Part shown: in pieces, positions 43,443 to 52,235 of the stretch
How the letters are laid out: the number at the start of each line of letters is the position of its first letter
Position numbering within the stretch: position 1 is the stretch's first letter
DNA from: Ectopseudomonas guguanensis
GTDB lineage: Bacteria; Pseudomonadota; Gammaproteobacteria; Pseudomonadales; Pseudomonadaceae
Assembly (NCBI RefSeq): GCF_900104265.1
Contig: NZ_FNJJ01000009.1
Location: 1 to 64,000, forward strand
Direction of reading: 5' to 3'
Length of the DNA: 64,000 nt
The notes under the pieces: model-generated
Database searches by the model: none
The model's input: only the letters and a program-made list of their open reading frames with translations
Told to the model about the DNA's origin: nothing
Made by a program: the position numbers and the translations under genes

Positions 43443-44397
43443 CTGCCGGCGGCGCGGTTCCGTTGCCCTGCATGCGCTTGCGAAAGGCGCCGGGCGTTTC
43501 GCCGCACAACTGCTTGAACAGCTTGGCGAAGGTAGCGCGATCGGCATAGCCGACCGCGGCGGCGATCCGCTCCAGCGAATCGCCGGAGCGAGCCAGCGCC
43601 TGCTGCGCGTTGGCGATGCGCAGACGCTGCAGGTAGTCGTTGGGCGTCAGTCCGGTGGCGGCCTTGAAGCGGCGCAGCAGGGTGCGCGGCGAGCAATGCG
43701 CCTGCTCGGCCAGGCCGGCGAGATCGACGGGCTCGGCATGATGCCGGCGCAACCAGTCGAGCAGCGGCCCCAGAGTCTTGTCATCGCTGGCGGGCAGCAG
43801 GGGCGCGAAGCGTGACTGCGGGCCGCGCTGGCGCTCCACCACCATGGCACTGGCGACCTGCTGCGCCAGCCATTCCCCGCCATGCCGGGCGATCAGGTGC
43901 AGGCACAGGTCGAGCCCCGCCTGGGCGCCGCCGGAGCAGAACAGCGAACCGTCCTCGGTCAGCAGCAGGTCGCTGCGCAGGTGCACGCGCGGGAAATGCC
44001 GGGCGAAGGTTTCGGCCAGAGCCCAGTGGGTGGTGGCCTGGCGACCATCGAGCAGCCCGGCTGCCGCCAGCAGAAAGGCGCTGCTGCACAGGCTCGCCAC
44101 CAGCTGCTGACGGCGCGCCAGCCAGGGCAACAGGCCGGCGTTGCCCTCCAGCGTGCGGGAGATGGCGCTGCCGGTGGCCGGCAGGATCAGCAGGTCGGCC
44201 CGCTCCGCCAGCTCCAGGCCGCCGTCGACCTGAACCTGGGCGAATTCCAGTTGCACCGGCTGGCCATCGAGGCTGAAGCGCTGCAGATGAAAGCGCGGCT
44301 TATCCGCCAGGCGATTGGCGAGGCTGAAGGCATCCTGCGCCATGCTCAGGCTGGAACAGATGGTTTGCGGGCAGACGTACAGGGCGACGTTCAGCAT
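43438..44397 (-). CDS. GlxA-like transcriptional regulator (DJ-1/PfpI plus AraC domains)
   Basis: A 319-residue regulator. The N-terminal DJ-1/PfpI-like domain (about 1-170) has LCSSAFLLAAAGLLDGRQATTHW around the position of the elbow cysteine. The C-terminal AraC-type DNA-binding domain has two helix-turn-helix motifs (DLAGLAEQAHCSPRTLLRRF and RIAAAVGYADRATFAKLFKQ). Regulators of this group control amino acid, carnitine or betaine catabolism in Pseudomonas; the effector here is unknown. It is divergent from a SnoaL-like gene. The stop codon is inside a repeat. Confidence 0.9.
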   Translation of the reverse strand: MLNVALYVCPQTICSSLSMAQDAFSLANRLADKPRFHLQRFSLDGQPVQLEFAQVQVDGGLELAERADLLILPATGSAISRTLEGNAGLLPWLARRQQLVASLCSSAFLLAAAGLLDGRQATTHWALAETFARHFPRVHLRSDLLLTEDGSLFCSGGAQAGLDLCLHLIARHGGEWLAQQVASAMVVERQRGPQSRFAPLLPASDDKTLGPLLDWLRRHHAEPVDLAGLAEQAHCSPRTLLRRFKAATGLTPNDYLQRLRIANAQQALARSGDSLERIAAAVGYADRATFAKLFKQLCGETPGAFRKRMQGNGTAPPAA

Positions 44398-44552
44398 GGC
44401 GCTGCACCGGAGCAGGAAGGTTGGCGATTATTGCCACAAAGTTGTCGTTATAGCCAATCGCTGTCGCGGTTGTCGCCGCCTCAGAATGAGCGCATTCATA
44501 GCGAGCGGTGCGCATGGTGCGCCCTGGCTGTCACGAATACGGGAGCGACCCC

Positions 44553-45023
44553 ATGAGTCATGCCAATGCCGAGTTGATCCAGCGGTTCTATAGCGCCTTC
44601 CAGAAGCTCGATGCCGAGACCATGGCTGGCTGTTACGCCGAGGACGTGCGTTTCTCCGACCCGGTCTTCGTCGACCTGCGCGGCGCCGAGGCGGGGGACA
44701 TGTGGCGCATGCTGTGCAGCCGTGCCGAAGACTTTTCGCTGACCTTCGACTCGGTGCAAGCCGATGACCATGCCGGCAGCGCGCGTTGGGTCGCCACCTA
44801 CCGTTTCAGCGCCACCGGTCGTCAGGTGATCAATCACATCCAGGCGCGCTTCGTGTTTCGCGACGGGCTGATCGTCGAGCATCGCGATCACTTCGATCTG
44901 TGGCGCTGGGCGCGCCAGGCGCTGGGTGGCAAAGGGCTGCTGCTGGGCTGGGCACCCCCGGTGCAAACCGCCATTCGTCGACAGGCGGCACGCGCTCTGG
45001 CTCAATTCCGCGCGTCGCGCTAA
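44553..45023 (+). CDS. SnoaL-like / NTF2-fold protein
   Basis: A 156-residue protein of the NTF2/SnoaL-like fold (MSHANAELIQRFYSAFQKLD...CYAEDVRFSDPVF). Such small cone-shaped domains act as isomerases, cyclases or ligand binders; no substrate can be deduced. The ATG at 44553 is chosen because GGGAG precedes it and the family motif starts at once; an upstream ATG at 44508 adds unrelated residues. It is divergent from the GlxA-like regulator with a 155-base gap, so regulation by that protein is possible. Confidence 0.85.
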   Translation: MSHANAELIQRFYSAFQKLDAETMAGCYAEDVRFSDPVFVDLRGAEAGDMWRMLCSRAEDFSLTFDSVQADDHAGSARWVATYRFSATGRQVINHIQARFVFRDGLIVEHRDHFDLWRWARQALGGKGLLLGWAPPVQTAIRRQAARALAQFRASR

Positions 45024-45120
45024 GGCAGGCGAAGGAACGCAGTGGTAGGCTAGCCGGTCTTAGCCTTCAATAAAGAGTGCGCACATGGGGTGCCGCACCC
45101 ACTGCCAATCGAGACCTGCC

Positions 45121-45840
45121 GTGACCGAACTGATCGTTGCCGTAAAACAGGCCAAGGCCTGGGGGGTCCATGCCGTTACCGCCAGCGGCGTGATTCTCGC
45201 GCTGCTGGCGTTGCTGGCTGTGCTCGACGGCCAACCCAAGCAATGCCTGCTGTGGCTCGGCCTGGCGCTGCTGGTCGATGGCCTGGACGGTTCGCTGGCG
45301 CGCCGTTACGACGTCAAGGGTGTATTGCCACATTTCGACGGCTCGACCCTGGACCTGGTGATCGACTACCTCACCTATGTGTTCATCCCCGCCATCTTCC
45401 TCTACCGCTTCATTCCCTTGCCGGACTACACGCCGCTGTTCGCCGTGGGGCTGATTCTGGTGTCCTCGCTGTTCTGCTTCTGCAACCTGAACATGAAGAG
45501 CAAGGACAATTACTTCGTCGGCTTCCCGGCCGCGTGGAACGTGGTGGTGCTGTATTTCTACATCCTCGACGTGCACCCCTGGATCACCCTGGGCATCATC
45601 GTCCTGCTCGCCGGCCTGACGCTGACCAAGATGAAGTTCCTGCATCCATTCCGCGTGCGTCAGTTCATGCCGCTGAACATCCTGGTGACCTTCGTCTGGA
45701 TGCTCTCCAGCGCGCTGCTGATCGTGCAGTACCCGGCCAACCAGTTCTGGCTGCTGACGCTGTGGTGGCTGGCCTCGGCCTACTTCGTCGGCATGTGCCT
45801 GTGGCGTTCGGCGCGCGAGTGGTTCCCGGCACGCGGATGA
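45121..45840 (+). CDS. pcsA: Phosphatidylcholine synthase
   Basis: A 239-residue membrane enzyme of the CDP-alcohol phosphatidyltransferase family. The catalytic motif D-G-x2-A-R-x8-G-x3-D-x3-D is seen in [11 protein letters not shown] (about 54-64) and the following [13 protein letters not shown]. It joins choline directly to CDP-diacylglycerol to give phosphatidylcholine in the inner membrane. About eight hydrophobic helices are present. I take the GTG at 45121, which fits the usual length; the ATG at 45085 would add 12 residues. The next gene overlaps its stop by 4 bases. Confidence 0.92.
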   Translation: MTELIVAVKQAKAWGVHAVTASGVILALLALLAVLDGQPKQCLLWLGLALLVDGLDGSLARRYDVKGVLPHFDGSTLDLVIDYLTYVFIPAIFLYRFIPLPDYTPLFAVGLILVSSLFCFCNLNMKSKDNYFVGFPAAWNVVVLYFYILDVHPWITLGIIVLLAGLTLTKMKFLHPFRVRQFMPLNILVTFVWMLSSALLIVQYPANQFWLLTLWWLASAYFVGMCLWRSAREWFPARG

Positions 45841-46118
45841 ACGCGGCAGTCGACAAGGCCTGGTTCGTCTACCTGATCCGCGCCGCCAACGGCGCGCTGT
45901 ACTGCGGCATCAGCGATGACCCGCAGCGGCGTTTCGCCCAGCACCAGGCGGGCAAGGGTGCGCGTTTCTTCCACACCAGCCCGGCGCTGGCGCTGGCCTA
46001 TGTCGAGGCCTGTACCGGCAAGGGCGATGCGCTGCGCCGCGAGCGGGCGATCAAGCGCCTGAGCAAGGCTGCCAAGGAAGCGCTCATTCTGGCCGTTGAT
46101 AGCGCTGCATCACCCTGA
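45837..46118 (+). CDS. GIY-YIG nuclease-superfamily protein (UPF0213/YhbQ-like)
   Basis: A 93-residue single-domain GIY-YIG protein. The motif halves are [18 protein letters not shown], the arginine follows in PQRRFAQHQ, and a glutamate lies in [19 protein letters not shown]. Small proteins of this type are inferred DNA nucleases involved in DNA repair or damage response, though the function is poorly known. The ATG overlaps the pcsA stop (ATGA), so it is translationally coupled to pcsA despite the unrelated role. Confidence 0.9.
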   Translation: MNAAVDKAWFVYLIRAANGALYCGISDDPQRRFAQHQAGKGARFFHTSPALALAYVEACTGKGDALRRERAIKRLSKAAKEALILAVDSAASP

Positions 46119-46182
46119 GGCGGTGGGCGTAGCCAGGCGCGGCGGTTAAGCTGGGGCTTTCGATCCTGCCGCGGAGCGCGCC

Positions 46183-47115
46183 ATGCACGAGCTGATCCTG
46201 CACCATTACCCGACCTCGCCGTTCGCCGAGAAGGCCCGCCTGATGCTGGGCTTCAAGCAGCTGTCCTGGCGTTCGGTGATGATCCCACCCGTGATGCCCA
46301 AGCCCGATCTCACCGCCTTGACCGGTGGCTACCGCAAGACGCCGGTGCTGCAGATCGGTGCCGACATCTACTGCGATACCGCACTGATCGCGCGCCGCCT
46401 GGAGGCCGAGAAGGCTACCCCGGCGCTATATCCCGAAGCGCAGGCGTGCAATGTCGCCACCTTCGCCCAGTGGGCCGACTCGGTGGTGTTCCAGCATGCT
46501 GTGTCGCTGGTCTTCGCTCCCGAGTCCATGGCGGTGCGCTTCGCCAAGGTGCCGCCAGAGTTCGCCAAGGCCTTCGCCGCGGATCGCGCCGCCCTGTTTT
46601 CGGGGGGAACGGCCAGCCGCCTGCCGCTGGAGCAGGCGCGCCATCAATGGCCGGCGCTCATGGGGCGCCTGCAGCAGCAATTGCAGAGCGGCGCAGATTT
46701 CCTGTTCGTCGAGCCGAGCCTGGCCGACATCGCACTGGCGCACCCGCTGTGGTTCCTGCGTGGCACGCCGGTGACCGCGCCGCTGGTGGATGACTACCCC
46801 GCGGTCGCGGCCTGGCTGGCACGGGTGCTGGACTTCGGTCACGGCTCGCTGAGCGAGATGAGCAGCGAGCAGGCCATCGCCGTGGCGCGCGAGGCGACGC
46901 CGGCGGCCTTGCCGGACGAAGCGTTCGTCGACCCCAACGGCTTCGCGGCTGGCCAGGCGGTGCGCATCGCGGCGGTGGACTACGGCGTCGACCCGGTGGA
47001 GGGCGAATTGCTGTTCGCTGGGCGTGAGGAGCTGATCCTGCGTCGCGAGGACGCGCGCGCGGGCGTCGTACATGTGCACTTCCCGCGCCTGGGGTTCCGT
47101 ATCGAGGCGCGCTGA
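46183..47115 (+). CDS. Glutathione S-transferase family protein
   Basis: A 310-residue protein. The N-terminal thioredoxin-fold domain (1-80) reads LILHHYPTSPFAEKARLML, with KTPVLQIG providing the cis-proline and DTALIARRLE the glutathione gamma-Glu contact. A helical C-terminal domain follows (about 90-215). An extra C-terminal portion (from about 230, DPNGFAAGQAVRIAAVDYG) is longer than in common GSTs. Substrate unknown. A GGAG precedes the ATG. The protein is cytoplasmic. Confidence 0.87.
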   Translation: MHELILHHYPTSPFAEKARLMLGFKQLSWRSVMIPPVMPKPDLTALTGGYRKTPVLQIGADIYCDTALIARRLEAEKATPALYPEAQACNVATFAQWADSVVFQHAVSLVFAPESMAVRFAKVPPEFAKAFAADRAALFSGGTASRLPLEQARHQWPALMGRLQQQLQSGADFLFVEPSLADIALAHPLWFLRGTPVTAPLVDDYPAVAAWLARVLDFGHGSLSEMSSEQAIAVAREATPAALPDEAFVDPNGFAAGQAVRIAAVDYGVDPVEGELLFAGREELILRREDARAGVVHVHFPRLGFRIEAR

Positions 47116-47141
47116 GGCCTGTCCTCACGCTGCCGACGCCA

Positions 47142-47162
47142 AGCCCGGAGGGCATCCGGGCT
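47142..47162. terminator. Hairpin between the GST and glutaredoxin genes
   Basis: AGCCCGGA (47142-47149) pairs with TCCGGGCT (47155-47162) between two converging genes. There is no T run, so it is only a probable transcript end. Confidence 0.5.
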
Positions 47163-47169
47163 CGGCGGG

Positions 47170-47490
47170 TCAGTAGGCGGCGCGAATGGCGCGCACGTCG
47201 TAGCCGTGGATGACCTGCCCGCGCAGGTCGATCACCGGCACGCCACGCCCGCCCAAGGCCTGATAGCGGGCGCGGCCGGCGCTGTCCTTTTCTATATCCA
47301 CTTCACGGTAGGCGACGCCATCCTCGGCGAACAGCTCGCGGGTCTTGGCGCAGTAGCCGCACCAGGCGGTGGCGTAAAGCACGATCTCGCCACTGGCGTT
47401 ACCGGCCTGCGGCGGATTTAGCCAGCGGTCGATCTTGTCCCAGTGTTGCCACAGGGCCAGCGCGGCGAGCAGCAGCAGAATCGTCTTCAC
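47170..47490 (-). CDS. Membrane-tethered glutaredoxin-like protein
   Basis: A 106-residue protein with one N-terminal hydrophobic segment (about 3-16) and a glutaredoxin domain with active site CGYC at 44-47 (ATAWCGYCAKTR). The cis-proline region is GGRGVPVIDL. If the segment is an anchor or signal peptide, the redox domain faces the periplasm; orientation cannot be settled by eye. It is convergent with the GST gene. Disulfide reductase or oxidant role inferred from the CxxC. Confidence 0.88.
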   Translation of the reverse strand: MKTILLLLAALALWQHWDKIDRWLNPPQAGNASGEIVLYATAWCGYCAKTRELFAEDGVAYREVDIEKDSAGRARYQALGGRGVPVIDLRGQVIHGYDVRAIRAAY

Positions 47491-47624
47491 GGGTTCGCAT
47501 CCTTGTGTGATGGCGCGGTCATATCAGGGTAAACCGCGCCAGGTGATATCGCCATATCAGCCCGTGGCTCCCGGGATGGGCATAGGACGGGCGTAGGTTC
47601 AGCGTAGCTGGGCGTATGGTGGGC

Positions 47625-47708
47625 GTAGGGTGGGCTTCAGCCCACCATAACGATCTCAGCCTCATCATGTAGGCTCCACCCATTTCGGTGGGCTGAAGCC
47701 CGCCCTAC
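47625..47708. repeat. Paired REP-like element, family B
   Basis: GTAGGGTGGGCTTCAGCCCA (from 47625) and an inverted copy ending at 47708 lie behind ndpA. Family B also occurs at 16516. Confidence 0.85.
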
Positions 47709-47724
47709 AAAACTGCTGAGCCGA

Positions 47725-48732
47725 TCATTCCTGACGGCGCTTGAGCTGGTCCTTCAGCTGGGTCGGCAGCTGGCGAATGATCAGCATGTCGCGGCCCTCG
47801 TCGTACTCGATCTTCGAGCCCAGCAGGTGCGCCTCGAAGCTGATCGACAGGCCCTCGGCGCGGCCGGTGAAGCGCTGGAACTGGCTGAGGGTGCGCTTGT
47901 CCGCCGGAAATTCCGGGGCCATGCCGTAGTCCTTGTTGCGGATATGCTCATAGAACGCCTTGGGGCGCTCCTCGTCGATCAGCCCGGAGAGTTCCTCCAG
48001 GGTGATCGGCTCGCCCAGCTTGGCCTGGCCGGTGGCGTAGCCGACCAGGGTCTTGGTCTTCTCGCGGGCCTGTTCTTCGGGCAGGTCCTCGCTTTCCACG
48101 AAATCGCTGAAGGCCTTGAGCAGCGTGCGCGTTTCGCCCGGGCCGTCGACGCCCTCCTGGCAGCCGATGAAGTCGCGGAAGTAGTCCGACACCTTCTTGC
48201 CGTTCTTGCCCTTGATGAAGGAGATGTATTGCTTGGACTGCTTGTTGTTCTGCCACTCGCTGATGTTGATGCGCGCGGCCAGGTGCAGCTGGCCCAGGTC
48301 CAGGTGCTTGGCCGGGGTCACGTCCAGCGCGTCGGTCACCGCCACGCCTTCGCTGTGGTGCAGCAGGGCGATGGCCAGGTAGTCGGTCATGCCTTGCTGA
48401 TAGTGAGCCAGCAGCACGTGGCCGCCGGTGGAGAGGTTGGATTCCTCCATCAGCTTCTGCAGATGTTCGACAGCCTGGCGGCTGAAGGCGGTGAAGTCCT
48501 GCTCGCCGTCGAGGTAGGCCTTGAGCCAGCCGCTGAACGGGTAGGCGCCGGACTCCTCGTGGAACAGGCCCCAGGCCTTGCCCTGCTTGGCGTTGTAGCT
48601 TTCGTTGAGGTCGGCCAGCAGGTTTTCCATGGCCTGCGAGGTGGTCAGCTCGCTGTCGCGGGCGTGCAGCACGGCAGGGCTGCCATCGGGTTTCTTGTCG
48701 ATCAGGTGGACGATGCAGTGGCGGATCGGCAT
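47725..48732 (-). CDS. ndpA: Nucleoid-associated protein NdpA/YejK
   Basis: A 335-residue protein that matches the YejK/NdpA family in length and sequence (begins [20 protein letters not shown]). The family is nucleoid-associated and its members are found on the chromosome and on plasmids, but the exact biochemical role is unclear. The start at 48732 removes 14 upstream in-frame residues that have no family support. It is a single-gene unit, divergent from the aminopeptidase gene, with REP family B behind it. Confidence 0.93.
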   Translation of the reverse strand: MPIRHCIVHLIDKKPDGSPAVLHARDSELTTSQAMENLLADLNESYNAKQGKAWGLFHEESGAYPFSGWLKAYLDGEQDFTAFSRQAVEHLQKLMEESNLSTGGHVLLAHYQQGMTDYLAIALLHHSEGVAVTDALDVTPAKHLDLGQLHLAARINISEWQNNKQSKQYISFIKGKNGKKVSDYFRDFIGCQEGVDGPGETRTLLKAFSDFVESEDLPEEQAREKTKTLVGYATGQAKLGEPITLEELSGLIDEERPKAFYEHIRNKDYGMAPEFPADKRTLSQFQRFTGRAEGLSISFEAHLLGSKIEYDEGRDMLIIRQLPTQLKDQLKRRQE

Positions 48733-49067
48733 GGGGTTTCGGTCTTTGACGGTTCGCGATGGGAGTGGCCGCATCGCCGGACGAGCGAATGCTCAGGCCG
48801 GCGGCGCGGCGGCATGGGCGAAGTCTACCTGACATCGCCGGAGGATGCCGGTGGCGCCAGGCGAGAGATGGCTATTTGCTGGCTAATTGCCGGTATCTGC
48901 AGTGATATATCTCTATTTTCTGGCAAAAATCGCAATTTTCGATTCGCGTGATGACGCAACTCGGTCTAGCGTCTTTCACGTCCACACGACGTAGTAAAGG
49001 GACGCACCGCGGTGGCGCCACAAGCGTTGCCGCCTTTCTCGATCTCCAGATATGGATTGGAGGCTAC

Positions 49068-50678
49068 ATGCGCAACAAGATCAATAATCGCCGTCTATTG
49101 GGCGCCGCCTTGCTGGCGGCCATTTCCGGGCAGGCCAGTGCGGCCAAGGGGCTCGACGTCACCGAACTGTTCGATCAGTTCTGGAGCCCGACCCGGCTCG
49201 GAACGGCGGAATGCCGCTCCGGCGTGCTGAGTGCAACGCCGCTGTTGCTGCCGCGCTGCATGCAGGCGGCCAACAGCATGACCCACCTGCAGATGTTCAA
49301 CGACATCGCCCTGGCCAATGGTGGCAACCGTGCCGCCGGCCTGCCCGGTTACCAGCGCTCCCTCGATTATGTGCAGGCGACGTTGGAAAGCGCCGGCTAC
49401 AGGGTCACCCGTCAGGCCTTCCCGTTCAGTGCGTTCTACCCGCAAGGGCCAGGCGTGCTGCAGAGCCTGGCGCCGACTCCGGCGCAGTACGAGTGGGAAG
49501 TGGACTTCACCTACCTGTCGCAGACCGACGCTGGCGATGTGAGCGCACCGGTGGTGGCGGTGGACATCGCTCTGGGCGAGGGCAACCAGTCCAGCAGCGG
49601 CTGCGAGGCCGAGGACTTCGCCGCTTTCCCGGCCGGCTCCATCGCCCTGCTGCAGCGCGGCAGCTGCAACTTCCAGATCAAGGCCGAGAACGCCGCCGCC
49701 GCTGGCGCCGTGGGCGTGGTGATCTTCAACCAGGGTGACAGCGAGGACCGCAAGGGCCTGCTCAACGCCACCCTGGGCGATGCCTATGCCGGCGGTATTC
49801 CGGTGCTGTTCACCACCTATGACGTGGGCGTGAGCCTGGCGCAGACGGCCGAGCAGCAGGTGCGCATGGTCACCGACGTGGTGCGCGAGCGAACCCAGAC
49901 CTACAACCTGGTGGCCGAGCACAAGCGTGGCAAGTCGGACAACGTGGTGATGCTCGGCGCGCACCTGGATTCGGTGTTCGAGGGGGCCGGCATCAACGAC
50001 AACGGTTCGGGTAGCGCCGCGCTGCTGGAGCTGGCCGTGCAGATGGCCAAGGCCAAGCCGAAGAACAGGCTGCGTTTCGCCTGGTGGGGCGCCGAGGAAT
50101 CGGGGCTGGTGGGTTCGACCTACTACGTCAACCAGCTGCCCGCCGAGGACAAGGCGAAGATCAAGGCGTACCTGAACTTCGACATGATCGCGTCGCCGAA
50201 CTTCGCCTACTTCATCTATGACGGCGACGGTTCGGAGTTCGGCCTGCAAGGCCCGCCCGGCTCGGCGGCGATCGAGCGTCTGTTCGGCGAGTATTACCGC
50301 CTGCGCGGCCTGCCTTTCGAGGGCGACGAGATCAGCTTCCGTTCCGACTATGCGCAGTTCTTCCTCGATGGCATCGCCTTCGGCGGGCTGTTCACCGGGG
50401 CCGAGGTGGTCAAGTCCGAAGAGCAGGCCAGGCGTTATGGCGGCACCGCGGGCGAAGCCTTCGATCCGTGCTACCACGAAGCCTGCGATGACCTGAACAA
50501 CATCGATCTGCGCGCGCTGGAGGTCAACGGCGATGCCATGGCCTTCGTCGCCAGCTGGCTGTCGCTGTCGACCAAGATCGTCGATGACGAGATCGCTGCG
50601 TCCAGGGATTCGCGCCGGATGATGCGCAGTGCCCAGGCCTACGACATCACCCACTGGGGTAAGCACTGGGTCAAATAG
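49068..50678 (+). CDS. Secreted M28 aminopeptidase (PaAP-like)
   Basis: A 536-residue zinc aminopeptidase, the same length as P. aeruginosa PaAP. It has a signal peptide (about 1-25, ending ASA) and a protease-associated domain (about 130-270). The M28 catalytic domain shows Zn ligands in GAHLDSVFEGAGINDNGSGS, the catalytic glutamates in WWGAEESGLVG, and a late histidine in CYHEACDD. In P. aeruginosa the enzyme is exported by type II secretion. GGAGG lies before the ATG. The 335-base gap upstream (48733-49067) is AT-rich around 48895-48950 and should hold the promoter; I see no las-type box. Confidence 0.92.
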   Translation: MRNKINNRRLLGAALLAAISGQASAAKGLDVTELFDQFWSPTRLGTAECRSGVLSATPLLLPRCMQAANSMTHLQMFNDIALANGGNRAAGLPGYQRSLDYVQATLESAGYRVTRQAFPFSAFYPQGPGVLQSLAPTPAQYEWEVDFTYLSQTDAGDVSAPVVAVDIALGEGNQSSSGCEAEDFAAFPAGSIALLQRGSCNFQIKAENAAAAGAVGVVIFNQGDSEDRKGLLNATLGDAYAGGIPVLFTTYDVGVSLAQTAEQQVRMVTDVVRERTQTYNLVAEHKRGKSDNVVMLGAHLDSVFEGAGINDNGSGSAALLELAVQMAKAKPKNRLRFAWWGAEESGLVGSTYYVNQLPAEDKAKIKAYLNFDMIASPNFAYFIYDGDGSEFGLQGPPGSAAIERLFGEYYRLRGLPFEGDEISFRSDYAQFFLDGIAFGGLFTGAEVVKSEEQARRYGGTAGEAFDPCYHEACDDLNNIDLRALEVNGDAMAFVASWLSLSTKIVDDEIAASRDSRRMMRSAQAYDITHWGKHWVK

Positions 50679-50694
50679 CCTTGTGTGACCTGGC

Positions 50695-50742
50695 ATAGGG
50701 CGCCGTGCGTAGCGCAAGCCGGTGCGCACGGCGCACCCTACG
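50695..50742. repeat. REP-like pair, family A, one copy degenerate
   Basis: A good copy at 50721-50742 and a decayed one near 50695-50710 precede the terminator between the aminopeptidase and TAXI genes. Confidence 0.7.
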
Positions 50743-50746
50743 AAAG

Positions 50747-50778
50747 AAAAGCCCGCGAGCGTATCGCGGGCTTTTTTT
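50747..50778. terminator. Bidirectional terminator, aminopeptidase / TAXI protein
   Basis: AAAAGCCCGCGA (50747-50758) pairs with TCGCGGGCTTTT (50764-50775) around GCGTA, with a run of seven T. Confidence 0.95.
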
Positions 50779-50795
50779 GTGGCCGCTGCCCGAAG

Positions 50796-52166
50796 CTAGC
50801 TGCGCTCCGGGCTCGGCACCACCGAGGGCGCCTGCTCTGGGCCGTTGCCGCGGCGCCTTTGCAGCGCGCGCAGGCGCTCGATCACGTAGCGCAGGTGCAT
50901 GTGCAGCTCGTACAGCTCGTTGGAGTACGACAGCGGCACCTCGACGGAGGCCAGTTCGTCCTCGAGCGTTTCCAGGCGCTGGATCTCGCTCTCCAGTTCG
51001 TTCGGCAGCGAGCCGGCATGCAGCTTGCGATCGATGTCGCGCAGGTACTTGTACCAGCGGTAGATGCGCGCGCGGATGCGCCACTGGTAGATCGGCCCGA
51101 CGGCCTTGAACAGCGGAATCATCACCACGATCAGCGGGATCAGCAGGATGATGTAGCGATCGGCCAGCGAGGCGATGCGAAACGGCAGGTAGCGCTGCAG
51201 GATCGGCAGGCCCTTGTCGTAGTAGTGCCTGGCATCCTTGTGCAGGTCGAAGGTACGCGGCTCGGCGCTGGGGAAGGTGCCGGCGGTGTCGAGCAGGGTG
51301 CCGCCGCGCATCACTTCGCGGCTGGCCTCGAGAAACAGCGGTACCAGGCCGGGATTGAAGTCATCGTTGACCACCAGCGTGGCGACCGGGGCCAGGGTGA
51401 CGATGTCGCGGTCCGGGGCATTGCTGGCCAGGTCGAGCAGGCCCTCGCCGACCTTGACCTGGTTGAAGAAGGGCAGGCGTGCCTCGTAGGCGGCGGCGCG
51501 ACGAAAATGCGCCAGGGCGATATCCGGGCTGGCCGCCAGTTGCTGCACCAGGGCGTTCTCTGCCGGGCCGACGAAGAAGGCGGCGTCCAGCTCGCCGGCC
51601 AGCAGCGCGCGGGCCGCCTTGCCGCCGCCGATGCTCTGCCAGGTATCGGGATACTGCTCGGGCGCGATGGCATTGGCGCCGAGGATGGCATCGCTGGCGG
51701 CGCGGGTGCCGCTGCCATCGCCGCCCAGGCCGAGACGCAGCGGCAGCAGATCGGCAATGCGGTCCAGCTCCACGTCGCGCCGGTAGAACAGCCACAACGG
51801 CTCCTGATAGATAGCGCCGAGGCTCTGCAGACGCGCCTGCTCGTCGGGCGTCAGCTGACGTTCCAGACCGCTCTGCACCAGGGCGATCTGCACGTCGGGG
51901 TCCTTTGTCAGCAGGCGCTGCAGGTTGTCGCGCGAACCGGAGGTCGGCACCAGATGGAGCTCGAAGCCTTCCTTGGCCAGCTCTTCCTTCAGGCGTTCGG
52001 CGAACTGCTGGTAGGCCCCGCCCGCGGTGCCGGTGGCGATGCTGGCGCTCATCGGCGGCGGCGGGGCGACGAACTGGAACAGGGCCCAGATCAGGCCGGC
52101 CACCACCGGGACTATCCACAGGTTGGCCAGAATCATGATTTTCAGGTCGTTCAGTACGCGGCGCAT
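50796..52166 (-). CDS. TAXI-family solute-binding protein, membrane-anchored
   Basis: A 456-residue protein of the TRAP-associated (TAXI) solute-receptor family. After an N-terminal membrane segment (about 10-33) comes the family start SIATGTAGGAYQQFAERLK. Mid-protein blocks such as LRLGLGGDGSGTRAASDAIL fit the family. A second membrane segment (about 345-365, IILLIPLIVVMIPLF) leads to a C-terminal helical, charged domain that would be cytoplasmic. No TRAP permease gene is adjacent, so this is an orphan. The two-membrane-pass form suggests a sensor or assembly role and not a free periplasmic receptor; that is inference. Confidence 0.85.
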   Translation of the reverse strand: MRRVLNDLKIMILANLWIVPVVAGLIWALFQFVAPPPPMSASIATGTAGGAYQQFAERLKEELAKEGFELHLVPTSGSRDNLQRLLTKDPDVQIALVQSGLERQLTPDEQARLQSLGAIYQEPLWLFYRRDVELDRIADLLPLRLGLGGDGSGTRAASDAILGANAIAPEQYPDTWQSIGGGKAARALLAGELDAAFFVGPAENALVQQLAASPDIALAHFRRAAAYEARLPFFNQVKVGEGLLDLASNAPDRDIVTLAPVATLVVNDDFNPGLVPLFLEASREVMRGGTLLDTAGTFPSAEPRTFDLHKDARHYYDKGLPILQRYLPFRIASLADRYIILLIPLIVVMIPLFKAVGPIYQWRIRARIYRWYKYLRDIDRKLHAGSLPNELESEIQRLETLEDELASVEVPLSYSNELYELHMHLRYVIERLRALQRRRGNGPEQAPSVVPSPERS

Positions 52167-52235
52167 TGGGCATCCTTGGCGAGGTTTCCACCCAAGGATA
52201 GAACCTGATCCTCGCTTCGGTCACGCCAGGAGGCA

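Noticed and set aside
48733..49067. Quorum-sensing (las-type) box upstream of the PaAP-like aminopeptidase
   Set aside because: PaAP is quorum-controlled in P. aeruginosa, but no CT-N12-AG palindrome of good quality was found here.
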